NCBI RefSeq assembly: GCF_003003355.1
Contig: NZ_PVTQ01000007.1
Coordinates: forward strand, 124,001 to 188,000
Origin: Donghicola tyrosinivorans
GTDB taxonomy: Bacteria > Pseudomonadota > Alphaproteobacteria > Rhodobacterales > Rhodobacteraceae
Reading direction: 5' to 3'
Length of the DNA stretch: 64,000 nt
Shown here: one piece after another, positions 8,941 to 16,518 of the stretch
How positions within the stretch are numbered: the first letter of the stretch is position 1
Layout: every line of letters starts with the position of its first letter
The notes under the pieces: generated by a model
Told to the model about the DNA's origin: nothing
Database searches by the model: none
The model's input: the letters and a program-made list of their open reading frames with translations, nothing else
Made by a program: the position numbers and the translations under genes

Positions 8941-9139
8941 AGGACCGTTGACTTGCGGCCTTTGCACCCCTAGCTGACGTTTAGCCGAAAAACGCAGGAC
9001 CGGTACGGTTATCCCGGTCATCGCAGTTGCGAGAGTTAGTCGGGGGCATCCCCTCCGAACCCACGGCATCCGACCCGTTTTATCGGGGGATGCTGTCTGC
9101 GTATGCGTCGGGCCATCCTCCACCATGAAAGGACAGCCG

Positions 9140-9373
9140 ATGCAGGCCAAGAAGATGATCATCACCGCCCAACTTTTCATTTCCGCCATGATGGCCCTGT
9201 TTATGACCGGACTTTTTAGTGCGCTTCAGGATGGGTTAACGGTTCTGTGGCTAGAACACTGGGGCCAGCGTTTTGTGGTGGCGTGGCCGATTGCCTTTGT
9301 GGCCTCGATGGTGATCGGGCCACTGGGGTTTGCCATGGCGCGGCGCGTGCTGCGTATTCCCGCCGAACAGTAA
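9140..9373 (+). CDS. DUF2798 small membrane protein
   Basis: 77 residues with two transmembrane helices (around IITAQLFISAMMALFMTGL and VVAWPIAFVASMVIGPLGF), the layout and motif style of DUF2798. Its function is not known. AAAGGA lies seven bases ahead of the ATG at 9140; the in-frame ATG at 9125 has no ribosome-binding site, so I prefer the later start. A GC-rich, foldable ~200-base leader precedes it. Confidence 0.75.
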   Translation: MQAKKMIITAQLFISAMMALFMTGLFSALQDGLTVLWLEHWGQRFVVAWPIAFVASMVIGPLGFAMARRVLRIPAEQ

Positions 9374-9448
9374 GGCACTGGCGCAGGCGTGAGTTGGCCT
9401 TTGGGGCGCGGGCGCTTATGATTGGGGCCGAAGTCTATGAGGTGACGA

Positions 9449-9841
9449 ATGGTCCGTTATGTGATGCCTTTGGCGCTGGCCCTGTTGCTGGCGGCCTGCG
9501 CCAGTCCGCAAGAGAAATGCCTGCGCGACAGTGCGCGGGAATTGCAGGTGATCGACGCTTTGATCGCCGAGCAGCAACTTGTGGTCGCTCGGGGCTACCG
9601 CGTGGTTGAGAAGCTGGAGCCGCGGAACGAGTTGGTCTTTTGCATGGGAGACCGTCGGCGGAACGTGGGTGTCAGCTTTTGCAATGAAACCCGCATGACG
9701 TCCCGTGAAGAGGCTGTGGCCGTGGATATGGAGCTTGAGCAGCGCAAGCTGACGCAACTGATCGCCAAGCGCGATGCGCTGGTCAGCAGCACATCGCGGA
9801 CGCAAGCGGCCTGTATGGCGCTGCCCGGACCGCGCCAGTAA
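9449..9841 (+). CDS. Hypothetical lipoprotein
   Basis: 130 aa with a type II signal peptide and lipobox (ALALLLAACAS, Cys17 lipidated). The mature part has four more cysteines and a helical stretch (EEAVAVDMELEQRKLTQLIA). GAGGTGA precedes the ATG. It probably sits in the periplasmic leaflet of a membrane. I do not recognise a family. Confidence 0.7.
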   Translation: MVRYVMPLALALLLAACASPQEKCLRDSARELQVIDALIAEQQLVVARGYRVVEKLEPRNELVFCMGDRRRNVGVSFCNETRMTSREEAVAVDMELEQRKLTQLIAKRDALVSSTSRTQAACMALPGPRQ

Positions 9842-9876
9842 CGCGGCCAGTAAAGTGCCAGTTCTGGAAATGAAAG

Positions 9877-9903
9877 AACGCGCCTCTTTCGGGGCGCGTT
9901 TGT
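9877..9903 (+). terminator. Intrinsic terminator of the lipoprotein gene
   Basis: Stem AACGCGCC / GGCGCGTT with an eight-base loop and a short T-rich tail, 36 bases behind the lipoprotein stop and facing the convergent SDR gene. Confidence 0.7.
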
Positions 9904-9925
9904 GTTTGCTGTGGTGCGGATCGCC

Positions 9926-10732
9926 TTAGTGGGCGGGGGCGCTGACCGGATCCAAAAGGGTGCGGCCACCGTCCACGGTCACCACCTGCCCCGTCATGAA
10001 GCTGGCCCCGTCCGAGGCCAGAAACTGCGCCGCTTCGGCCAGTTCGGTGGCCGAGGCAATACGCGCCATGGGGGTGTGACCTTCGATTTCGTCACGGAAG
10101 TCCGTATGTTCTTTCAGGATGTCCTTGAGCGAGCAGCTCATGACCGACCCGAAGGCCAGCGCGTTCACGCGGATGCGCTCGGGCGCGAGGGCGACGGCCA
10201 TCGATCGGGTCATCTGCTCTAGCGCGGCAGAGCTGACCGAGAAGGCCAGCATGTCGGGGTTGGTCCGACGGGCCGCGATGGACGAGAGGTTGATGATGGT
10301 GCCCGCTTGCAGGATGTCCTCTTGCCCTTTGGCCTGTTTGATCATGCGCTTGGCCACCAGCTGGGTCATACGCAGGCTGATCAGCAGGTTCTGCTGCAAG
10401 AGCGCCTCGACGTTGTCGGCCTCTTGGTCGAGCGGGTCCGAGGTCACCACCTGACGGGAGGCGTTCACCAGAATATCCACGTTTTCAAAGGCGTCGATGG
10501 TGGCGGACAGCAGGTTCGCTTGCGCCAGACGTTCACGCAGATCACCGGCGAAATAGGCGACGTTGCTGGGGCGAGAGGCGTCATCACCCACTTCGCGCAG
10601 CAGCTGCTCTTCGTCCATGTCCGCGAACATCACATTCGCGCCCTCTTTGGCAAAGTGGCGTCCGATGGCCAGACCGATGCCATTTGCGGCACCGGTGACG
10701 ATCGCTGTCTTACCGGAAATTGAAAAACTCAT
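9926..10732 (-). CDS. Degenerate short-chain dehydrogenase/reductase family protein
   Basis: 268 aa with a Rossmann fold: TGAANGIG cofactor loop at residues 13-20 and a C-terminal GQVVTVDGGRTL. The catalytic region is altered. INLSS keeps Ser151, but the Tyr and Lys of YxxxK are Phe164 and Ser168 (LAFSVSSAAL), and the NNAG motif reads VNAS (89-92). The protein may still bind NAD(P) but should not act by the usual SDR mechanism. It lies 29 bases after the rsmC-like gene on the same strand, probably one transcript. Its role is unknown. Confidence 0.85.
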   Translation of the reverse strand: MSFSISGKTAIVTGAANGIGLAIGRHFAKEGANVMFADMDEEQLLREVGDDASRPSNVAYFAGDLRERLAQANLLSATIDAFENVDILVNASRQVVTSDPLDQEADNVEALLQQNLLISLRMTQLVAKRMIKQAKGQEDILQAGTIINLSSIAARRTNPDMLAFSVSSAALEQMTRSMAVALAPERIRVNALAFGSVMSCSLKDILKEHTDFRDEIEGHTPMARIASATELAEAAQFLASDGASFMTGQVVTVDGGRTLLDPVSAPAH

Positions 10733-10761
10733 TGCTCAGAGACTCCTGCCAGCAATTCGCG

Positions 10762-11745
10762 TCAGACCCGCCGCTTGGGGCGCACGGCTTCGAGTACCTT
10801 GAAGGACGCATCCCCGCCGATCTCGGACACCTGGGCAAAGAGCCCGGTCAATGTATTCTCATAAGGCAAGTGGCGGTTTGCGACTACCCAAAGACGACCT
10901 CCGGGAGCCAAAACACTGTGTCCCGCCTGTAGAAACGCCTGCCCAAGCGCCGGATCGGCGGCCCGAGAGGTGTGGAAGGGCGGGTTCATGATCACACCAT
11001 CCAGAAGCTGCGGTGTCTGCCAGCGGCTGACATCGGCCCAATGGAACTTGGCGCGGGGATCGGTGACGTTCTGGCGGGCACAATCAAGGGCGACGGCCTC
11101 GGCCTCGACCAGATGCAGGGTTTCGATCTCGGGGTGCTTGGGCAGCACTTGGGCCGAGAGGTAACCCCAGCCAGCGCCGAAATCGCCAATGGCGCGGCCA
11201 AGCTTGGCAGGCAGTGCCGCGACCAGCGCCGCGCTGGCCTTGTCCACGCCATTCGCCGAGAAGACGCCCGGTGCGGTGACATAGCCGTCTTTGTTCGCAG
11301 TCGGGCCGATGTTCCAACCGGCAAAGGCGTCGGTGCTGTCGCACCAGAAGATCTTGCCGTGAGCCTTGGAGATCGCGGGGGCAAGGTCCGCACGCTTGCG
11401 CATGTCTTTAAGGACGGACTCGATGCCGTCGGTCTTGCTGCCATCAATGATCACCGGACCGGTGGTCACGGCCATCGCGCGGGCGATCAGGGCGCGGCAT
11501 TCATCCTTGGCGCGCGGCAGGAAGACCACCGAGGCGGCAAAGCTGCCCTCTTCACGAGGGGCGACCTTGATCCCGCGGGCCTTGAGTTGCGCAGCATCAG
11601 GAGCAAAGCTTTGAATGGCGGTGATACGGTCCACGGGCAGAGGTGCCAGCATGGTGTCGCCGCGGGGACGGAAAACGGCGATAGGGCCCTGTTCCGGCAG
11701 GGAGAGTCCCGCCTCGAGGGCCAGTGTCAAACGAATGTTCTGCAT
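10762..11745 (-). CDS. rsmC: RsmC-like class I SAM-dependent methyltransferase (16S rRNA m2G type)
   Basis: 327 aa. The C-terminal half is a Rossmann methyltransferase: SAM-binding DFGAGWGYLSAQVL near residue 192 and the amine-methylating NPPFH motif near 255, as in RsmC/RsmD N2-guanine enzymes. The N-terminal half is the degenerate domain typical of RsmC. The likely reaction is methylation of a guanine in helix 34 of 16S rRNA. It lies just downstream of clpS (19 bases) and upstream of the altered SDR gene, suggesting a three-gene transcript. The family is certain; the exact target is inferred. Confidence 0.85.
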   Translation of the reverse strand: MQNIRLTLALEAGLSLPEQGPIAVFRPRGDTMLAPLPVDRITAIQSFAPDAAQLKARGIKVAPREEGSFAASVVFLPRAKDECRALIARAMAVTTGPVIIDGSKTDGIESVLKDMRKRADLAPAISKAHGKIFWCDSTDAFAGWNIGPTANKDGYVTAPGVFSANGVDKASAALVAALPAKLGRAIGDFGAGWGYLSAQVLPKHPEIETLHLVEAEAVALDCARQNVTDPRAKFHWADVSRWQTPQLLDGVIMNPPFHTSRAADPALGQAFLQAGHSVLAPGGRLWVVANRHLPYENTLTGLFAQVSEIGGDASFKVLEAVRPKRRV

Positions 11746-11764
11746 GAACGGCAGGGCGTGCGCC

Positions 11765-12082
11765 CTACTCCTTTTCCATTGTGCATTGAAGCGGGTGTTC
11801 GTGACGGCGGGCGAAATCCATCACCTGTGTCACCTTGGTTTCGGCAATCTCATGGCTAAAGACGCCGACGACCGCCAAACCCTTTTTGTGGACGGTCAGC
11901 ATGATTTCAAAGGCCTGTGCGTGATTCAAGCCGAAGAAGCGTTCGAGGATATGCACCACGAACTCCATCGGCGTGTAGTCGTCGTTCAGCAGCAGCACCT
12001 TATACATGGGCGGGCGCTGCGTCTTGCGACGGGTCTTCAGAATGACATCGCTGTCGGAACTGTCATCGTTTTGATCCGACAT
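11765..12082 (-). CDS. clpS: ATP-dependent Clp protease adaptor ClpS
   Basis: ClpS delivers N-degron substrates to ClpAP. The 105-aa product has the diagnostic core [20 protein letters not shown]-like segment (here [20 protein letters not shown], residues ~20-39), then VVHILERFF and the C-terminal [16 protein letters not shown]. Homologues begin close to the ATG at 12082; the frame is open to 12259, but that extension is arginine- and lysine-rich and has no family match. No clpA follows within the window. It is divergent from the HAD gene. Confidence 0.93.
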   Translation of the reverse strand: MSDQNDDSSDSDVILKTRRKTQRPPMYKVLLLNDDYTPMEFVVHILERFFGLNHAQAFEIMLTVHKKGLAVVGVFSHEIAETKVTQVMDFARRHEHPLQCTMEKE

Positions 12083-12355
12083 TTTCACAGGAAAGCGGGT
12101 CATGAGGTCGGGCGTTCCCTTCCGTGGCCGTTGAAAGGCTGTATATAGCGGGAAACGCAGCAGTTTAAAGCCCTTTTGCCATAGGCGGAACGCGCGGCTG
12201 CTTTGTGCGGCACAAAGCGCCCGATCACGGATTTTTTGCATTTTTTCCAGCACTTCCACTATTTTGCTCCTTTGAGGAGACGCCAGACGGGATATCCTGT
12301 GACAAAAGGTGTACGGGAACGCTGCCTTACGAAAGGCCGTAAAAGGGACAATTAT

Positions 12356-13048
12356 ATGTCAATTACCACAGTTGGCTTTGATGCGGACGACACACTTTGG
12401 CATAATGAGCGCCACTTCCGGATGACCGAAGAGCGGTTTGCCGACCTTCTGGCTGATTATGCCGAGAAAGAACATCTGGCCGAGCGGCTGCTGGCGGCCG
12501 AGAAGAAAAACGTCGGACATTATGGATTCGGGGTTAAGGGCTTTGTCCTGTCGATGATCGAGACCGCGATTGAGGTCACGGACGAGCGCGTCCCCGCCCG
12601 CGTGATCCGCGAATTGATCGACACAGGCCGCGATTTGCTAACCTATCCGATCGAGCTGATGCCAGGTGCGGCTGAGGTGATCGCGGCCTGCGCGGGCCGG
12701 TATGAGTTAGTTCTGATTACGAAGGGCGACCTCTTGGACCAAGAACGCAAGCTGGCCCAGTCGGGGCTGGGTGAGTCCTTTGACGGAATTGAAATCGTGA
12801 GTGACAAGACATCGAAGATTTACGCAGACATCTTCGCCCGCCACGGCGGCGCGCAGCGTTCGATGATGGTCGGGAACAGTTTGAAGTCCGATGTGATTCC
12901 GGCAATTCAGGCCGGAGCGTGGGGAATCCATGTTCCAAGTGATATTACTTGGGCCTTGGAACACGCGGATGCGCCTGAATCCGAGGCAAGATTCCGCACA
13001 ATCCCGACTTTGCATGAGCTGCCATCGTTGCTGGAATCCCTTACCTGA
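12356..13048 (+). CDS. HAD-superfamily hydrolase
   Basis: 230 aa with the haloacid dehalogenase motifs: GFDADDT (Asp9 nucleophile, Asp11 acid/base), VLITKGDL as motif II and [11 protein letters not shown] as motif III/IV, with a helical cap in between. It is probably a cytosolic phosphatase of unspecified substrate. AAAGGGACAA lies ahead of the ATG at 12356. It is divergent from clpS and single; the substrate cannot be deduced. Confidence 0.85.
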   Translation: MSITTVGFDADDTLWHNERHFRMTEERFADLLADYAEKEHLAERLLAAEKKNVGHYGFGVKGFVLSMIETAIEVTDERVPARVIRELIDTGRDLLTYPIELMPGAAEVIAACAGRYELVLITKGDLLDQERKLAQSGLGESFDGIEIVSDKTSKIYADIFARHGGAQRSMMVGNSLKSDVIPAIQAGAWGIHVPSDITWALEHADAPESEARFRTIPTLHELPSLLESLT

Positions 13049-13213
13049 TCTGTTAACACTTTTAGGTTGATACCGCATGTGGTTGATTCCACACACTTTT
13101 GGCTAGATATGGTACTCCGATGGCGGCCTGTGGATAAACCAATGCCCGAAAGACTTTGAAAACACAGACTTTCTTTCCAAGTGTCGCTATGATAGCCTGT
13201 CCTCAATAAACAA

Positions 13214-14719
13214 ATGACTGATCGGAAGAAATCCGGCGGTTTGAGGCAGAAAATGGCTAGAGCAGTGAAGGCACTTCCCAGTGCCCAGTGGGCCCGATTC
13301 GGGATTCTGCTGGTGGCACTTGTATGGATGATCCTTATCCTTCCTCTATCAGCAATCGCGGCACCCAGTGCCTCTGTTGTGATGGATGCAAGGACAGGGA
13401 ACGTCATTTATACCGAAAACGCCGATGCGCGCCTGCATCCGGCATCTTTGACCAAGATGATGACCCTCTACATCGCGTTCGAAGCCGTCGAACATGGTGA
13501 AATCGGGTTGGACGATCTGGTCACCATCTCCAAGAACGCGGCCAGCGAGCCCCCTTCCAAATTGGGCGCGCGGGCAGGATCGAAGGTAAAGCTGCGCTAT
13601 CTGATCCGCGCGGCGGCCGTGAAATCCGCAAACGATGCCGCCACCGCCATCGGCGAGGCGATCAGTGGTTCCGAAGCAGCCTTTGCCCGCCGGATGAACC
13701 GCACCGCCAAGGCGATCGGGATGACGCACACCACCTTCAAGAACGCGCACGGCCTGACGGAATCCGGTCACCTGAGCACCGCGCGGGATATGTCGGTTCT
13801 GGGTCGTCACCTGCTGTTTGATTACCCGCAGTATTACAACATCTTCTCGCGTAAGACCGCGGATGTGGGCGGCAAGACCGTTTATCACACCAACCGCCGG
13901 TTCCTGAGCGATTACGCTGGCGCTGACGGCATCAAGACCGGTTTCACCAATGCTGCAGGCTTTAACCTGACCGCCTCGGCGGTTCGTGGCAGCGAGCGGA
14001 TCATTGTGACGGTCTTCGGCGGCACCTCGACCGCGAACCGTAATGCCAAAGTGGCCAAGCTGATGGATATGGGCTTTCAAAAGGCCCCCAGCCGCGTGGC
14101 ACTGGCGAAACCCCGTGCGCCGCAATATGTGGGCAACGCGGCTGGCGGCGTAGACAAGCCCGCCGCGGGGAAAACGATCCGCGTTTCTATGGTCATGCAG
14201 AAAAGCCTGCGCCCGACCGCGCGTCCCCTGCCCGATCCGGCCCCGCTTGATCCGGTACAGGTCGCAGCACTGAACCAGAATATCGCCCAAGCCGTCGCCC
14301 TTGCCGCCCTGAGCGAGCCTGTAGGCGAAGGGGATGCGGAAGAAGTGGTGAACATCGATCCGGTCGCACCGCGGGCCAGACCCAAAAACGCAAGTGCCAA
14401 GGCCGCTCCTATGACCGCGCAGCCTGATCCCGAACCGGTGGCCGAGGCCGTTCGTGTCGTGGCGCGGAACCTGAACGGGAACGATCGCAGCTGGGGCGTC
14501 AATGTGGGCCGCTTCGGCAACCGCTATATGGCCGAACGGGCGCTGGTGACCACCAGCCTGCAAGAGATGGAGACTTTGCAGGGCTCGCAGCGGTCCATTC
14601 AGGCACGCTCGACCGGCTATGATGCAAACTTCATCGGAATGACGCGGGATGCAGCAGAACTGGCCTGCAAGCGTTTGCAGGCACGCAACGTGACCTGCTT
14701 TATGGTGGGGCCAAGCTAG
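13214..14719 (+). CDS. D-alanyl-D-alanine carboxypeptidase with C-terminal SPOR-like domain
   Basis: Low-molecular-mass penicillin-binding protein that trims pentapeptide side chains in the periplasm. From 13214 the 501-aa product has a hydrophobic segment (30-50), then the serine peptidase motifs S78-L-T-K81, S138-A-N140 and K241-T-G. A Pro/Ala-rich linker (~320-420) follows, then a ~75-residue end starting NDRSWGVNVGRFGNRYMAER. That end resembles the peptidoglycan-binding SPOR domain common in these alphaproteobacterial enzymes. An in-frame ATG at 13253 has a better site (GAGG six bases ahead) and may be the true start. DacC/DacF family; monocistronic. Confidence 0.9.
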   Translation: MTDRKKSGGLRQKMARAVKALPSAQWARFGILLVALVWMILILPLSAIAAPSASVVMDARTGNVIYTENADARLHPASLTKMMTLYIAFEAVEHGEIGLDDLVTISKNAASEPPSKLGARAGSKVKLRYLIRAAAVKSANDAATAIGEAISGSEAAFARRMNRTAKAIGMTHTTFKNAHGLTESGHLSTARDMSVLGRHLLFDYPQYYNIFSRKTADVGGKTVYHTNRRFLSDYAGADGIKTGFTNAAGFNLTASAVRGSERIIVTVFGGTSTANRNAKVAKLMDMGFQKAPSRVALAKPRAPQYVGNAAGGVDKPAAGKTIRVSMVMQKSLRPTARPLPDPAPLDPVQVAALNQNIAQAVALAALSEPVGEGDAEEVVNIDPVAPRARPKNASAKAAPMTAQPDPEPVAEAVRVVARNLNGNDRSWGVNVGRFGNRYMAERALVTTSLQEMETLQGSQRSIQARSTGYDANFIGMTRDAAELACKRLQARNVTCFMVGPS

Positions 14720-14759
14720 GCCCTCTCCCCTTTTCCGCCACACCTGTTCGCCAGACAGA

Positions 14760-14796
14760 AAAAAGCGCGCCTCGGTCATACCGCTGCGCGCTTTTT
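14760..14796. terminator. Bidirectional intrinsic terminator
   Basis: AAAAAGCGCGC / GCGCGCTTTTT stem with a 15-base loop between the convergent carboxypeptidase and ankyrin genes; A- and T-runs on both sides. Confidence 0.85.
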
Positions 14797-14815
14797 CACG
14801 GGAGGAAGACGGGTG

Positions 14816-15694
14816 TTAGAGTGCGGGCTGGAAGGCGCGGGCGTCATGTCCGGCGCATGCGACCGTCAGGGATGCAGATTTCGCCGTGGCCTGGAATTCA
14901 TCCAGAAGATCCACAGCCGCATGCATATTGGCCGCCAGATCCAGCGCGGTGACCCCCCTGCCGTCCAGATCTCCTGCGTGGGCATCAGGATTGGCGCCAG
15001 CGAGCAGCAGCGCACGGGCGGCGGGGAGGTTCCATTCACTGATGGCCACCATCAAGGGCGTCCATTTCAGTGTGGCCGTGTGTTGTTCGATGTCAGCACC
15101 CAGCGCGATACAGCGGCGAATGACACGCGAAAGTTCAGGCACGTCACTGTCTTCGATGCTGGCGAAAGCCAGACCATGCAGAACGTTCAGCCCCTCTGCC
15201 CCCAGTGCAGGCTTTGCGCCGTTATCCAGCAGGGTTTGAAGGATCGGAACGGATAGACCGTCCATATTGGACATTGCGTGATAGAGCGGCGTGGTCCCCG
15301 AAGTCGCACTGTAGTGGTTCACATCCACATCATGCAGAATGTCCAGCACAGCGTCCTGATCCGCGTCATCGATGGCAATGAACAGCGGGTCGGTGTTGCG
15401 TGCGGTCACGGGGCCTTCGAAATTGATGCACAGATCTTGCGAGAGGATATGGGCAAGCGCCGCCTTGATCTCGGACCGGCCATCGGGGCCCAGGGTGGTC
15501 ACTGCGTTGAAGATGTTGTTGACCTGACGGCTCATGCATTTCGCATCTTCCGCCTTCAGCGCCTTTTCCGCGACCATCTGCGCGAAGATCTGGTCAAGCG
15601 CCTGAACCAGACCGATGGTATCGAATGTCTCGCCCTCGGAAACCGAAAGCGCCCCAAAGACTGCCGTCTTAATCTGTCCTACAAAGCCGCTCAC
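14816..15694 (-). CDS. Ankyrin-repeat protein
   Basis: 292 aa with no signal peptide. Residues ~100-270 hold ankyrin-like repeats: DPLFIAIDDADQDAVLDIL, SGTTPLYHAMSNMDG..., LNVLHGLAFASIED, WTPLMVAISEWNLPAARALL and GVTALDLAANMHAAVDLL. The ~95-residue N-terminal region is helical and unassigned. It is likely a cytoplasmic protein-binding scaffold; partner unknown. Translation starts at GTG (15694) behind AGGAGATAACG. Confidence 0.8.
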   Translation of the reverse strand: MSGFVGQIKTAVFGALSVSEGETFDTIGLVQALDQIFAQMVAEKALKAEDAKCMSRQVNNIFNAVTTLGPDGRSEIKAALAHILSQDLCINFEGPVTARNTDPLFIAIDDADQDAVLDILHDVDVNHYSATSGTTPLYHAMSNMDGLSVPILQTLLDNGAKPALGAEGLNVLHGLAFASIEDSDVPELSRVIRRCIALGADIEQHTATLKWTPLMVAISEWNLPAARALLLAGANPDAHAGDLDGRGVTALDLAANMHAAVDLLDEFQATAKSASLTVACAGHDARAFQPAL

Positions 15695-16310
15695 CGTTAT
15701 CTCCTGAACCTGTGCGTCAACGTTTCTTGGGTTATTTATAGAAACGAAGATGGGCGAAATTGTGCACGAGGTCTGTCACTTTGCGGGCTATGATGTTTTC
15801 CGATTGTCGCGATATCGGAAACCGTAGGCCAATTTAAAGGCATCAACTCAGAAGATCGGCTGACACCTATATTCTGTATTTGTAACAAATTTTGTCACAT
15901 TTAGAGGTACACACCCGACACATCATTGGGTTGAGCGTTCGCTTTTTGCAAAGATGTGAAAGTGCGCCGAAAGGAGGCTACCCCTCTGAACAACCGGAAA
16001 AATCTGATACCTGACGCGCACGGAAATCGGGGCATTCAATTCAGGGCTGCACCCCCATCAATGAAAGATGCGAACCGCGTTTACCTTTGGTTAACTGAGC
16101 TTGATCTGAAAGTTGCTGCAGCGCAGCATTCTTTAGTTTCATGCAAAAGCGGTTTAAACCTTGCCCTCACGGCTTGGAAACGCCTGCCTTATTGCTGCCG
16201 CAATTAAGCCGGAACTGCCTTAATGTGCAAAAGATCAGACACCCTCTTGCCCACTTGTCGCAACCATTAAAATTGCCACACAGCGCGAATCCGCCAGAGG
16301 CGATTCCCGC
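15695..16310. other. Gene-free AT-richer stretch between the ankyrin gene and ccoS
   Basis: About 620 bases with no credible gene. The left end should carry the ankyrin gene promoter. At 15970-15977 there is a full AAAGGAGG, but no ATG, GTG or TTG follows at a usable distance. A GTG-initiated frame 15956-16207 runs through it without family resemblance. No tRNA-like fold or repeat is seen. Confidence 0.5.
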
Positions 16311-16348
16311 TAAAAGCAAAAGCCCGCCGATTTGGTGCGCGGCGGGCC
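16311..16348 (-). terminator. Intrinsic terminator of ccoGHIS
   Basis: Stem GCCCGCC / GGCGGGC just behind the ccoS stop. In the minus-strand transcript the stem is followed by CTTTTGCTTTTAG, fitting the end of the operon. Confidence 0.75.
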
Positions 16349-16356
16349 TTAAAAAC

Positions 16357-16515
16357 TTAGGGTTTGGGGTGATCGTCCCACTCATCGGTGAGAATCCGCT
16401 GACTGTCGCCGTCAGGGTCCTCATACTGGCTAGAGCGCAGGGTGTAGACAAATCCCACCAGACCAAGAGCGCCCATGACAAGCGAGATAGGGATCAAAAG
16501 GGTCAGGATCTGCAT
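16357..16515 (-). CDS. ccoS: cbb3-type cytochrome oxidase assembly protein CcoS
   Basis: A 52-aa single-pass membrane protein: MQILTLLIPISLVMGALGLV is a transmembrane helix, followed by SSQYEDPDGDSQRILTDEWD, the acidic tail typical of CcoS/FixS. CcoS is needed for cofactor insertion into the cbb3 oxidase. It starts three bases after the ccoI stop and is the last gene of ccoGHIS. It is easily missed because of its size. Confidence 0.93.
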   Translation of the reverse strand: MQILTLLIPISLVMGALGLVGFVYTLRSSQYEDPDGDSQRILTDEWDDHPKP

Positions 16516-16518
16516 GGA

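Noticed and set aside
12083-12259. In-frame 59-codon N-terminal extension of clpS
   Set aside because: ClpS proteins have a short unstructured N-terminus like that from 12082; the extension has no family match.
13349-14779. 476-codon minus-strand frame opposite the D,D-carboxypeptidase
   Set aside because: The plus strand encodes an enzyme with all three catalytic motifs; the opposite frame is a compositional artefact.
15956-16207. GTG-initiated 83-codon open frame between the ankyrin gene and ccoS
   Set aside because: No ribosome-binding site ahead of the GTG, no recognisable domain, and unusual composition with clustered Cys and Arg at the end; treated as chance.
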